Source of the DNA: Morchella semilibera | Lineage: Eukaryota; Ascomycota; Pezizomycetes; Pezizales; Morchellaceae | Direction of reading: 5' to 3' | DNA length: 64,000 bases | Assembly: GCA_009192285.1 (NCBI GenBank) | Contig: WBVU01000015.1 | Span: 1,252,190 to 1,316,189 of the forward strand | Shown: positions 11,815-23,500 of the stretch, piece by piece | Numbering within the stretch: position 1 is the first letter of the stretch | Layout: every line of letters starts with the position of its first letter | Program-made: the position numbers and the translations under genes | The notes under the pieces: generated by a model | Database searches by the model: none | The model's input: the letters and a program-made list of their open reading frames with translations, nothing else | What the model was told of the DNA's origin: nothing

Positions 11815-14701
11815 ATGAAGTATCTGGCCCCCTGGCTTTGCCTAGCAACTGTCGCCCTCTGCGGTGACCACGACGACATCCTGAGCCAGTTTGGGGCAGC
11901 CCGCCAACAGCGGACATGGGACGAAGCGTATGATCTTGCCCGAACATTCGTGGGCAAGTTGAACACCGCAGAAAAAATATCGCTCTCTTCCGGGTCTGGG
12001 ATCTCCTTTGGGCCGTGCAGTGGGAACACTCAGGATATAGATCGTTTAGGGTATGTGTTTTTGTATACACAAAGTTTCGCGAAATGTTTTTGAGGACTGA
12101 CGGGGCTTGTTTTAAGGTTCCGTGAGATGTGTTTTCAGGATGGGCCGGTTGGTGTTCGCGGCACCGACAAAGTGAGTGTTTTCCCCGCGGGAATCACTAC
12201 CGGAAGCACCTGGGATAGTAAGCACTTTTTTCTTTCTCTCTCCCTTTCTCCCTTTTAATTAATATTTAATTAAAAGCCAACTACTCTTGTCTGTGTAACC
12301 ATGCTAACCTTCTTTGCGCAGGAGAATTGATGTATCTTAGATCCCGGGCAATGGGGGTTGAGAATCGCATCAAGGGTGTTAACGTTGCCCTTGCCCCTGT
12401 CGCTGGAGGGCTCGGAAGGTTTGTATCCGGCTCAGTCTGTACATGTAGTTTATTGGGGACTAGCTGACAAAATCTAGGGCACCGGCTGCGGGCCGTAATT
12501 GGGAAGCATTTGGGTCGGACCCCTACCTGACCGGCGTGGCCAATGCGGAGAGCGTTAAGGGACTCCAGGATGAGGGAGTGATAGCTTGTGCAAAACATTT
12601 CGTTGGAAATGAACGTAAGTCTTTTTTTTTTTTTTTTTTACTTTATCTGGTTTGAGGGAGAGGGATATATATTGATCCTCAACTTATGTTTGAATACTAG
12701 AGGAGCGATACCGGCTTGTCATTGAAAATATACCAAACTTGGACAGGGAGATATTGGCGAGCCTGAGCAGCCAAATCGATGAACGGACTCTCAGAGAGCT
12801 CTATGAATGGCCCTTTGTGGACGCGGTCGAGGCTGGTGCTGGAAGCGTCATGTGTTCCTACCAACGAGTATTTTTTCCCTTGTCGACTCTCTATTTTGGA
12901 TATCCAAGGTCCCTTAGGGTCTGTTCTAATGCTTCAAAAAAAAAAAATTAGGTCAACAATGAATATTCTTGCGAGTCAACGACCCTCATCCGTGATCACC
13001 TCAAGTCCAACGCCTCAGGCGGTCTAAACTTCAAGGGATTCGTAATGACGGACTGGTTTGCCTCGGCGATACCGTCACTTGCGGCCCGGGCTGGAGTGGA
13101 TATAATCATGCCCGGAGATATTGGAGCGACGGGGGCCATTGCAGCGCTGCTCCCGGCTTCTGACGGTGCGAGCACAAATGGTACACGGCTGGACGAGATG
13201 GCCATCAGGCTGGTTGCGAGCTGGTATAAGATGCGGCAGGAGGTGGATTGGCCGGACGTATCGTTCTCTACTTGGAGTTCGGATGAGTTTGGTTGGTATC
13301 AGCATATGTTTTTTTTTATGGGATTTGCCTTATGACTGACTGAAAATAATGTTGTTTTACAGGAATATTCCTAGATCGCTTTTATATCGGCCAGATTAAT
13401 TACCATGTGCAGGCCTCCCAACCCACCCATGCTACACTGATCCGCCGGATTGCAGCCGAAGGCACCACGCTTCTCAAGAACACCGGGAGCCTCCCTCTCC
13501 CTAACACAGCCCTCTCGATCGGGGTGTTTGGCAACGATGCAGGCCCCATTCCAGAGTCCTCGTGCGGGACCTTTGGGGCCTGCTCGGCCGGGACCTTGGC
13601 GGTCGGCTGGGGCAGCGGTACCGGCACATTTGAGTATCTGATTGATCCTTTGCAGGCGATCACGGCAAAGGCTGCGAGTATCGGTGCGGTGGTTGAGAGT
13701 GTGCTGGATGACTATGCGTATACGGAGATTCGGCAGAAGGCCGCGGGGAAGGACGTTTGTTTTGCGTTTGTCAACTCGAGGTCTGGGGAGGGGACGAACT
13801 CCGTTGAGGGTAACTATGGAGACCGTAATAACCTTACTGTAGGTCCCCCTCACCCCCCAGCTAGATATTGGTAAATCTAACCACTCCCTGTTCTTCTAGG
13901 CCTGGAGGGACGGCGACACGCTAGTCAAGACGGTTGCCGCATCGTGCAGCAATACCGTCGTGGTGATACACTCCGTCGGCCCAATCCTCGTGGAGGAATG
14001 GATCGAGAATCCGAATGTGACGGCGGTGCTGCTGGCCCATCTCCCGGGCCAGGAAAGCGGGAACTCGCTCGTCGACGTCCTCTGGGGTGATGTCAACCCC
14101 AGTGGAAAACTACCGTACACGATGGGGAAGACAGAGGACGACTACTGCTGTAAGGTCCAGTACGATTGGGCGGGGTTCCAGCCGGAACAAGAGTTTACGG
14201 AGGGGTTGTTTATTGATTATAAGTGGTTCGATAAGAACAATATTGAACCGAGGTTTGAGTTTGGATATGGGTTGTGTAAGGTGCCCATTGACTTTGAGAG
14301 AGAGTGCTGTGCTGACATTCGGTGTTGAAGCGTACACAAACTTCACCTACGGCACCCTGACCATCACAGAGCCCTTCGATGATGTCGACTCGACAGAGTT
14401 CCTGGCACCCCTCTTCAACGTCAGCATCTCAATTACAAACAGCGGCTCGGTCGCCGGGAAAGAGGTGGCGCAGCTATACCTCAAGTTTCCTGCGTCGACA
14501 AACTCGCCCGTGCGGCAGCTGAGGGGCTTTGAGAAGCTCTCGTTGGCGCCCGGCGAGACGAAGACGGCGGTGTTTGCACTCACGAGGAGGGATGTGAGTT
14601 ATTGGGACGACGGGTGGAAGGTTGCTCGTGGCGCGGCGTACGGGGTAGAGGTCTCTGCGAGTTCGAGGGATGTTAGGGCGGAGGCTACAGTTACGTTTTA
14701 G
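11815..14701 (+). CDS. Secreted GH3 beta-glucosidase, nine exons
   Basis: Exons 11815-12050, 12117-12217, 12322-12418, 12478-12614, 12701-12867, 12952-13291, 13363-13838, 13900-14275, 14331-14701; 766 residues. The ATG at 11815 begins a typical signal peptide ([17 protein letters not shown]), so the enzyme is probably extracellular. GH3 motifs fall in order: [44 protein letters not shown], the nucleophile in FVMTDWFA (Asp280), [28 protein letters not shown] and a fibronectin III-like C terminus ending in the [10 protein letters not shown] segment. No PA14 insert. Every junction restores a family motif (for example GYGL|S across 14276-14330), so the model is well supported. It probably acts with secreted cellulases or on other beta-glucosides. 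It differs greatly from the neighbouring GH3 gene in intron count, so the two are old paralogues. Confidence 0.94.
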
Positions 14702-15424
14702 GTTGGCGGGAGGTGGGTCATGGGGTGTCACTCGATGGTGGGTGGATTTGTGGGGGTTGATGTATAGCTTTTGAAAAGAGTTGTGTGTATGGAGGGATCG
14801 GAGTGAGGTCTCTTTCATCGGTCCTGTGTTGATAATTCTTTTTTTCTTCTTATATCTATAATATATATAGCCCTTGTCTGGAATAATACTTGTACTTAGT
14901 ATGTATGTACTTAGTTGATTGTGGTAAGAAAGAAACAATATTACCAGGTCTCCCATACTCTATATTTTCCCCATATCATGGCTATCAAAAACTCTCCACC
15001 GTGAAAATAACCGGGTCTATATAATACATGCCTTCTTCTGGAGCATCTCCCCGTCTCCCCCGAAAAGCACCGCTCCAATACCCCGAGTGAGCTCTTGCAA
15101 TTCACAAGCCCACGACCACTCCTGATGCCAATGATCATCCCCCCCCCCGCACCTCGGGTAGCTTTAGGCACATTAGACAGTCCGGGGGGGCCCCGGTGCG
15201 TTACCATGGTTCGCCCATCGTGAATAGCCTAAAGCTTAAGCCCCCGACCCTATTTATGCGAGCCATGGGACGGGGCAGTCCCCGGCCCGCATCCTTCCGT
15301 CCGTCCCTCCCATGGCCGCCGCCGTCCGTCGGTGACATATCCCACGAAACAGCGAAACACGGACACCTATAAGACCCCCGGCCCCCTCTCTCCTCCTCCT
15401 CCCCTCTCCACCAAAACACACAGG
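14702..15424. other. Intergenic
   Basis: Separates the secreted GH3 and GH43 genes, which lie in tandem. The right part (15240-15400) is C-rich with CCCCGG sequences (for example near 15280 and 15377) that match the SYGGRG consensus of fungal carbon catabolite repressor (CreA-type) sites when read on the minus strand. TATAAG at 15368-15373, 52 bases before the next ATG, is a weak TATA candidate. Confidence 0.5.
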
Positions 15425-16598
15425 ATGCATTTCCAGGCAGTGATCACGGCGCTCTTTGCAGGGCTGCAGCTGGCGCGCGCAGCAACGTACACGAACCCGC
15501 TCAAGAACCCGAATGGCAGCGACCCCCATATCGTCTATACCGGCGGGTACTACTACCTGACGACGACGACGTGGACGGATATCGAGTTGACGAGAGCCAC
15601 GACGCTGGCGGGGCTTGTGACGGCTACGCCGAAGGTGGTGTGGACGGATAGTACGGCTGCTAGGGCGGGCAACTTTTGGGCGCCTGGTGGGTTTCATCCT
15701 TTGGTCGTGGTCGCGGCGGGATGTGTGCTGACTGTGGGCTGGGTGCGTAGAGCTTCATTATATCGATTCTATGTTTGTACCCCCCCCAATCGGCGTTGAG
15801 AGTGAGGTGAGAGAGAGAGAGAAATTGATGTAATCCACAGCTGGTACCTCTACTACACCGCCGGGACCGCCGCCTGCTGCGACAACCAGCGCCTCCACGT
15901 CCTCACCGGCGGCTCCAGCCCCTGGGACAGCTACAGCTACAAAGCGCAGCTCAGCACCGTGTGGGGCATCGACAGCACGATCCTGCGCTTCCCGTCGCAG
16001 ATGTACCTCGTGTGGTCGCGCTTCTCGCCCAGCGGCCTGCAGAGCCTGTACATCGCGGCCATGTCGAACCCGTGGACCATCGGCACGCCCTACCTCCTCT
16101 CGGAGCCCCTGGAGGCCTTCGAGAGAATCAATAACCCCACCAACGAGGGCCCCGCCGCAATGTATTGGGGCGGCAAGACGTACCTCACGTATGCGGCGAG
16201 CGACTGCTGGACAACGGGCTACCAGATGGGCATGCTGACGTATAAGGGCTCCGGCGACCCGCTGCTGGCCGCGTCGTGGACAAAGACGGGGCCGGTGTTC
16301 TCGGGCGCGAACGGGAATGTTGGCACGGCGCATAATGGGTGAGTGGGGACTGACCCTTCTCTTCTTCTTCCCCTTGTTTCGGGGGTTGTGGTGCTGATCT
16401 GGTGGGGGTAGGTTCTTTATGAGTCCGGATGCCACGGAGGTGTGGAATGTGTACCATGCCACGGCGGTCACGACGGGCGCCTGCGATGGGAGGAGGTATA
16501 CCATGGCGCAGAAGGTCAACTGGAACTCGGACAATACGCCGAACTTTGGGGTTCCGCCGCCGCTGTCGTCGGTGCTTGCGGGGCCGTCGGGAGAGTAG
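15425..16598 (+). CDS. Secreted GH43 (subfamily 26-like) arabinofuranosidase
   Basis: Four exons: 15425-15686, 15751-15772, 15841-16338, 16412-16598; 322 residues. Signal peptide MHFQAVITALFAGLQLARA. A five-bladed GH43 enzyme with the expected catalytic triad: base Asp33 (NGSDPHIV), pKa modulator Asp139 (WGIDSTIL) and acid Glu197 (NEGPAAMY). The APELH and WYLYYTAG motifs and the overall length resemble exo-acting alpha-L-arabinofuranosidases that trim arabino-oligosaccharides. Exon 2 is a 22-nt micro-exon. Without it the protein would lose the conserved stretch APELHYIDSIWYLYY; with it the phases (1, then 2) and the motif are both restored. It likely works with the endo-arabinanase at 31059. 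Subfamily assignment is from memory of motifs. Confidence 0.9.
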
Positions 16599-17292
16599 GC
16601 TGGCTAGAATTAGGTACACACACTATCATTGGATGATGGCGCTGGTGTTTTTTGTATGTGGAGGATATATATATAACTATAAATAAACAAGTCAGCAGTA
16701 GGAGATGGACTATTTGAAAAGAGAGGTCTATAGAACGTGGCTATCGAGTGATATTTGGTGATTGTGTGTATGTAGTAGGAATAACGTTTTTCCGGTATGC
16801 GCTATGCCCGTTTGGGATGGGTGCGTGTATTGTAGATTTCGGCTCTGTCGCAGGAGTAGACGCAAAGAGGCGAGGACGGGCTTCATAGCAGTGCATAGCA
16901 GTGCATGTAAATACCGTGGTCCGCAGTGGGTCTGGGTCTGCGTGTATATGGTATTGTGTCTTCACTCATGTTTTATTTCACCTTTCTCTTCTTTCTACAT
17001 CCCTTGTATACTAGCACAGCTTTCATATATATACAAGTCCCTGTTTCTATGCTTCTCTCTCTCGAAGGATATGTAAATCTTCAGTCCAAGCTATATAGAT
17101 ATGTAGGCTTACGGAGAGAACCCAAGTGATTGAATACCGGCGAGTATATTGTTTGCTAACTAAAACATTTCATCGTGGTTACCTGCCCACACAAAGTTCC
17201 TTCTTCCTAGACAAAATCTCTCCTCTCTCTCTCTCCCTCACTCTTCATTCCTCCACCATGTCACACCCCTTCATCCCTTCTCCATCCTTCCT
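16599..17292. other. Intergenic between convergent genes
   Basis: The 3' regions of the GH43 gene (+) and the cutinase gene (-). A CT-rich run at 17218-17245 and a TATATATA run near 17025 are the only notable features. Confidence 0.6.
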
Positions 17293-17972
17293 CTAGAGAT
17301 TCGATACCACAAACTCAGCTGCCTCACTAGCGTCCAAATAATAAGTCAAATGCGGGGCCAAGATGACAGCCTGGCCCAAACAGATCAAGTCCCCGATGTT
17401 ACAGAAAGTCTTGACATGGTTGTTGAGCGTGCCCGGGAATGGTTCGCCGTTGTATGGGTCTCCGAAAAGCACAATCGAGGAGACCATTGCCGCCTCAGCG
17501 GTGGTCAGCAGTGCGGCGGCCTTGTGCGTTACTTGTGCTCCTTGGCTGTAGAATTGGTTAGCTACATTCACCCATCGACGGGGGAGGTCTCTACACACCT
17601 ATACCCAGAAAGAACAATCTTGGTGCTCGGACACTTCGACTTTGTGGTCCTAACAAGCGCCGCCATAGTATTTGCGCCCTCGGTGCTCCCGCCTGCCAGG
17701 TAACCTACCACGTCTGCTGGGTAGTCCACGCCCTGGACTGCGACCTGGGAATTCGACAGGTCTGCCACGACGGCGTTGAAGAACGGGGGACCAGCGAGGG
17801 AGCCGACGTTTCCGGCCTCGGTGGTGCCTCGAGCGAATATGATGGTCACCTCTCTGCAGACGCCGTCGACAATGTCGTTGCGGGTTGTGCTGAGGGACTG
17901 GCGGGGCTCAATTGGAGCGGCGCTCACCAAGGAGGTGGTGAGGGCGAGGAGGAGGACGAGTGGAGAGACCAT
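17293..17972 (-). CDS. Secreted cutinase
   Basis: Two exons read from the right: 17972-17599 and 17545-17293; one 53-bp intron; 208 residues. A serine esterase (CE5, alpha/beta hydrolase) that cleaves cutin or short esters outside the cell. Signal peptide MVSPLVLLLALTTSLVSA. Motifs: IIFARGTTEAGNVG (oxyanion region), nucleophile elbow GYSQG (Ser125), CNIGDLIC with Asp177, and the C-terminal PHLTYY with His190, the same order and spacing as in known fungal cutinases (Ser120, Asp175, His188 in the Fusarium enzyme). Cysteines at 39, 114, 173 and 180 fit the two usual disulfides. The intron splits the codon of the nucleophile serine itself (AG|C), so correct splicing is needed to form the active site. 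Confidence 0.95.
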
Positions 17973-18059
17973 GGTGATGCTGTTGCTGCTGCTTGGTGGG
18001 ACTGGAGATGGGAGTGGTGGTTGTGGATGGAGATGTGAATGGAGGGGTTTTGAGGTGCG

Positions 18060-18066
18060 TTTTATA
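18060..18066 (-). promoter_or_regulatory. TATA box of the cutinase gene
   Basis: Reads TATAAAA on the minus strand, 88 bases before the cutinase ATG. Confidence 0.55.
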
Positions 18067-19731
18067 GCATTCCTTCCCTCTACCTCCCTTCCATGGCCCC
18101 CATGGATATTTCGAGTTCTTCTCCTCGGTTCCAGAGATGCTGACAGTCTCTCGTGATAGAGTTGGTGCCCACGGTGTTTCGGGTCGTGGCCCGTCGGACT
18201 ACCGAGGGAAGTGCAGCTGAGCTGCTTGATCGTCCCCCAGTTCGAATTCCTCGGCCTTGGGAGAGGAGGAGGAGAACAGCCTCGCTAGGTTTTCGGGTTG
18301 AATGACACACACCAGGAGAATGTTGACAGCCTCTCTGTCAGGATTCACTGTAACGCTGGTCGAGGAACTTCTGCTACTTTGCCCACAACAACATCTGCCA
18401 TCGGATCGGTCATTGCCCCGACATTTTAGTCTGGTCTCCTATTTATTGGTGAATCAATAATAGTACTAAAAATGTCTGGTCTATTAAAGCACTTCTACTA
18501 GTACTACTGCTATTAGTTGAAACAATGCTACCGCTACTGCACATACTATCAAACGGCCGTCGCAGCTAGTGGTTGATCCCCAGACCTTGCTGTGTGCTAT
18601 AGTGGGCTAGGGTGTTTCGTGTTAATCCTTACCGGCTGATCAGCAGCCATAAACCTTAAAACCAACGTTGCAACAACAACAACAACAACCATCTCGGCGG
18701 GAGGGGTGGGGTAAGGGTCTCCTAGGTACATGTAGGCACTCACTCTACTTGGTATGCCTCGGCTTCTAGTCCCATCCCATCTCTGTACTACATACCTGCC
18801 TTGATCTGCACCATATATTATTAAAAGATGTCAAAAGGCTGAGCTCTTCATGCAGTGCAGGTGGCTGCAATTCAATTAATCGTGAGAGTACACTTGAATA
18901 GCTTGGTGTCGGCCGGGTATATCATATTATCGTATCCGTATAGATATCTCTGGTAAAATACATAGGCATACACTCGATATCGGCCGAATAAAACCAGGTA
19001 TATAAGGTACAGGTTAGTCATAGGCTTATATCGGCCGAGTACCTAAAGTCCCCGCGCTGAACAATAGCTCCATTGTTTCGAGTATCCTCTCTTCAACATT
19101 CCACAATCTGGAATAGCACATACTTCAGTAGACAAAACCTTCACCGGCCACAAATACAATCATTGACCAGGGTCCCATCTGTGCAACCCCCCCTTCTCAC
19201 CCCCTGCCAAGAGCCACCACCACCCACTGGTAGAGAATGTTGGGTACCTATGTACCTACAGGGGTTAACCCACACCACATTTTAACCTTTAACCCCACAC
19301 ACACTCTCTCCCCACCGGGATCTACCTACCGCTCGCTTGGTGGTGTTGCACCAGACATACATGTACTTGCAACGGGTGTAGTTGGACGTATCCCCGCTTT
19401 CTGTGGACGGCCGAGGAACTCGGGAGGGAGATGGGGCATGGGATGGGCGTGATGTCATGTGAAGGGTGGCTGGACTGCGTGTAGAATAGATGGTTAGGTA
19501 GGTACATGTAGGTAGGTACATGTAGCTAGAGAGGGGCTGTATGTATGCTGTGATACACGGTAGAAATACATTGCGGCGGTCATGGACATGTCACCCGTGG
19601 GTACTCTGGTACATGTAGAGGGAGGGGTGGGTACCTCTATGTACCTTGTGTGTGCGCACTTATTTTGCTTGCATGGAGGTACATACATGTACTTCATACA
19701 TGTTGTAACTGGGACACCTGATTTTCAGCTA

Positions 19732-19905
19732 CAGCAGACTCTCGCTATAAGGATATTTTATATAAGGATATATTCGCTATAAGGATACCAGTGGCCGGTC
19801 CGCAACCGCCGATTTGCTAGCATTCCCCACTTTCTATAAGGATTAATTCGCTATAAGGATACGTATTCTTGGTCCCGACCATATCCTTATAGCGAGAGTC
19901 TGCTG
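19732..19905. mobile_element. 174-bp MITE with TA target duplication
   Basis: Perfect terminal inverted repeats of about 26 bases start CAGCAGACTCTCGCTATAAG and lie at 19732-19757 and 19880-19905. They are flanked by TA at 19730-19731 and 19906-19907. Inside are further copies of TATAAGGATA or TATAAGGATT. It is far too short to encode a transposase, so it is a non-autonomous element. A TA duplication and TIRs of this kind fit the Tc1/mariner-pogo group. The near-perfect TIRs suggest a fairly recent insertion. A degraded relative lies at about 61283. Confidence 0.88.
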
Positions 19906-20540
19906 TAGTAGATGCGCTCCTGGGGTACGACAGTAGATATGAAAAACAAAGTTTAAAACAATGCTCTTCATATATGTATGTACTTACCATACATCTGTTC
20001 TTGGGGGTTTCGTTGCTGGGTTTGGGGTGGTAGTCATGCCCCTGGCCGTTTAACCAAAATATGTGCTGCGCTACACTTAGCAACGCCCTGAAGTATACAT
20101 GCAGACACAAGTAGTTGACTCTAGTAAAGTACCTACATGTACATACTACTTGATGCGTTGCAAGGAGATCGATGGGGGGCTCATAAGCTACAACGACACA
20201 AACAGAAGCAGGCAGGATGATGACTAAACGGAGTGACTAAGCAATGCCTGGTAAACTTCGGGGCGTGGTGGTTGCAGAGACTACAATCTTATCTTATCTG
20301 TTGCAACTGATCCTGGGTTCGTACTACATACCCATACCCAAGCTAGGACATAGTGTATGGGTAGTTTGACACCCGATAGATCAGGACTGATATACAAACG
20401 TGTGCACAGCTATTACGGAGCTTCAGGTTTTTACAAATATTTGACGTATTATGGCAGTACATACATGTAGTTACAGGATCTGACAAAAGAGCTCAAGTGC
20501 CTTTTTTTCTCCTCTTTTTTACCTTACACAATTAACCAAC

Positions 20541-20585
20541 TAAATAGATAAATAAATAAACAAATAAACAAATAAATAAATAAAC
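20541..20585. repeat. AAAT/AAAC microsatellite
   Basis: Imperfect tetranucleotide tract (AAAT with some AAAC and AGAT units) ending about 12 bases beyond the stop codon of the C48-type gene. Confidence 0.9.
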
Positions 20586-20596
20586 TCCTCACTCCT

Positions 20597-23500
20597 TCAA
20601 CCCGTCCGTTCTTGTAGCAGCTGTTGCTCGTATACCCAGCGATAATCTCTGGGCGGCTCACCCGGGTTCTCTCGGTCGTATGCAGCTCTGGCGCGGTCTC
20701 GGGCGGCTCTACGGCGGGTGTCCCTAGTTATTATCGTCTGCTTCAGGTCTTCGTCCTCGTCGACCTACTCGGGGGTTTAGCACATGTATGGGTTAATTCC
20801 AACATGGGGGACGCTTTGAAAGCACAAACATACCCATCCATAGATCACAAGCCTTGTGTTGTCGAACTCGTCAGCCATGACTGATGCGAGCAGCATGTTG
20901 AGTGCCCCGATCACGGTTGGTGGAGCGTAAGTACGTGTGTTTTCAGGAGGTTGCAATGCGAACCTTGAGTCACACACGACATACGAATATGGAGGATTAA
21001 TACCCATGTGAGTCTCAATGAATTCGGCCAGGACTTCCATGGGAGTGTTCACGATGTCGTATTCGAAGATGTATGCTGGGGGGTTGGGCGTCTGTGCCTC
21101 CTCCATTGTGACACCCCTCATCAGAAAGACAAGGTGTATGCTGCGGCCAAGTGCCTCTGAGAAGTCTGAGGGTGCCTAGAAGAGGGTGAGTAGACCGTTA
21201 TATATTTAATTTTGACAGAAAAGAGACTGGTAAACAAACCGGTCTTAAAATTTCCCTTCTAAAAGCCAATTGAACTCGGGCACCATCTACCAACCCCCCG
21301 ATATAAACGGCCCATGCGGCTTGAGTGTTTATGGCATTCCAAACATAGTTGTCCCTGCCACGTCCGCTGTTATAATAAAGACGCTGATCTTCATATTCCA
21401 ATTGACGGCACTTTCTGGTGCAGAATGCTACGAAGCGCTCCAAAGAGGTGAAATGAGTATTTAGATAAACATCGAAATGTATATGTGGTTCTCTTGCAAG
21501 AGATGCTGGTGAGCTAAGGAGGCCGACAACCTGGACATGGAGTCTTACTCTGGTGAGAGGTCTAATTGTGACCGTGATGTTTACTGCTAACCGATGTGCT
21601 TCATCTAGGACCCTAGTCCTATTTACCAACGGTTCATAAATAGCCCAAAAATTCTCTTGATCCTCGTATGAGCCCGTGCCGTCATTCATCTGACTATATT
21701 GGAGTGTAAACTCATACCCAGCACCTACTCGATGAGATATAAAGGACTTGATTCCACACTCAACGCCCCCCAAAGTATCGAGCTGCTCCCATGGTATGAC
21801 ATAGTCCGTGTCGAGGTGTGTGAGGATGAAGTCGACAAAGCTCATACAATAAGTTGGCCACCTTGACACTTCGATAGCACCAACGGCGTCCTGGTTTGCA
21901 TCCCACGCAGCGTCTAAGCTATTGCAGAAAGCCTCAAAGTGCACCTGTGTTGCTAGAGGCCCAGTAGCATTCGGTGTCATATACTCCAGCTCATCCGTTT
22001 CGCCCATTTGGGGCACTACATTCGGCTCCCCCCCTGGCTCGGTTAAGTCATGGGGTCTTTCTTTGAGATATCTGACAAGGCCGTCAAAACCACCCAAGAA
22101 TACGTGCTTTGGAAGCGTTCTAGTGCGAAATCTTAGTGGATCGCCTACAATCCCGGTTGTATGCTTGATTATAACTTTCGCTTGCATGTGTCCTCTTGGT
22201 CTTTGATAACTCGCTGGGAGACTCTGGTCCACTGCTATCCTTGTCTGCCAAGTGTGTTTGTACCAGTCGAGAGCCTCTATGGAAGGTGATATCGGAAGTG
22301 ATCTTGTAATCGTCTTTGGATTTATGCTCATATATGCTAGTGCGTTTTCCGGCCTTGTGGATTGCCTGAGACGCTTCCGGGCTCGAGATTGACCGGAAGG
22401 ATCAAGATTTTCTTCGGTATCATACTCTGATTCTGAGTACTCGTAAAGCTTTCGGTTATATCGTTCAGTATTGCGAGTTCGCCGTACTTTGCGCGGCAGT
22501 ATTCCCCGCGTAATGGGTAACGTTTCATCGAACGAATCGTAATCATCGCCGTAAGCCGTATGAAAGGGGTAAGGGGACTCTTCTGCTTCCCGCTTCGTGG
22601 TGCGGACTATAGCTTCAGTTTGTAAAGCTAGCGTGGAGGCATGTGCTAGTCTTGAAAATCCCTGGCCTTCAGCGATAACAGGAATTTGGTGGCAGTCCTG
22701 AAATGCAGTGTGGTTCGCTTCTCTCGCTACCACGAGCCCACCCTGAGTTCCAAGCGCTTTTCTGGTCCTTATCCTTTCGGATGCTGTAAAAGTTGGTATC
22801 GGTGTCGGTATCGGTGCCAGCCCTTCTCGCGGTTCACCCTTAGAAATGAAAGCCCAAAGAGTCTCATTAACGCTCACTGGATAAGGAAACCCGGCTGGGA
22901 GTGGCCCCATTACTTTCATATTATTTTCACTTTGCAAGACGTACCCACAGCATACAGTTTCATTGCCATCGCTAGGCGTGGTTGGGTTGTAAATGATGTT
23001 ACTTATAACGAAAGCACCTTTACAACCACCCCGTGGTCCCCGGGAGTTTCTTCCTACCAAAATTCTGGGTAGGGCACGCCCAAGAAGCGCCGTCCCCAAA
23101 GCCACCTCTCGTATTATTTCAGGATGCATAGTATACTCATACTCAGGTGTTCCCTCTTTACACTTGATACCTTTCAAGACTGTGGCCCCTATGGTTATAT
23201 GTCAGTATAGCTAAAGGTCACTAAGAGGTGGACTCAGAGAGTGTAGCGGCTTACTTGTCTGTGCTATTAGGTCTGCACTAACTTCTCCGAGTGCTGAATC
23301 CTCCCACGCACCCCGCCGCAGTCCTACCTTTGTGCTACAATATTTGGCATGCGGTTAGAAGATACTTTACACTTTCTGTATCGCTCACTGTTATCTATAT
23401 CAAGTGGAACAACAACCTACCTGTGGAGTATAACCTTGTGGTCCTGTGGGACAGGTAAAACGGTGAACCCACAACGGCAGTCCGTCGCTCCATCCCCGTA

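Larger units (their letters stand above)
17973..20596. other. Intergenic, 2.6 kb
   Basis: Between the cutinase and the C48-type gene. It holds the cutinase promoter, a (CAA)n run near 18670, three spaced TCGGCCG sequences (near 18908, 18980 and 19033), a cluster of TACATGTA palindromes (18725-20150, including 19503-19510 and 19518-19525), one small inverted-repeat transposon and an AAAT-type microsatellite. No gene supported. Confidence 0.6.

Noticed and set aside
15758-16534. Open frame of 258 codons on the minus strand over the GH43 gene
   Set aside because: It mirrors the GC-rich exon of the well-supported GH43 gene, has low-complexity Arg/Ala-rich sequence and no family motif. It is a shadow frame.
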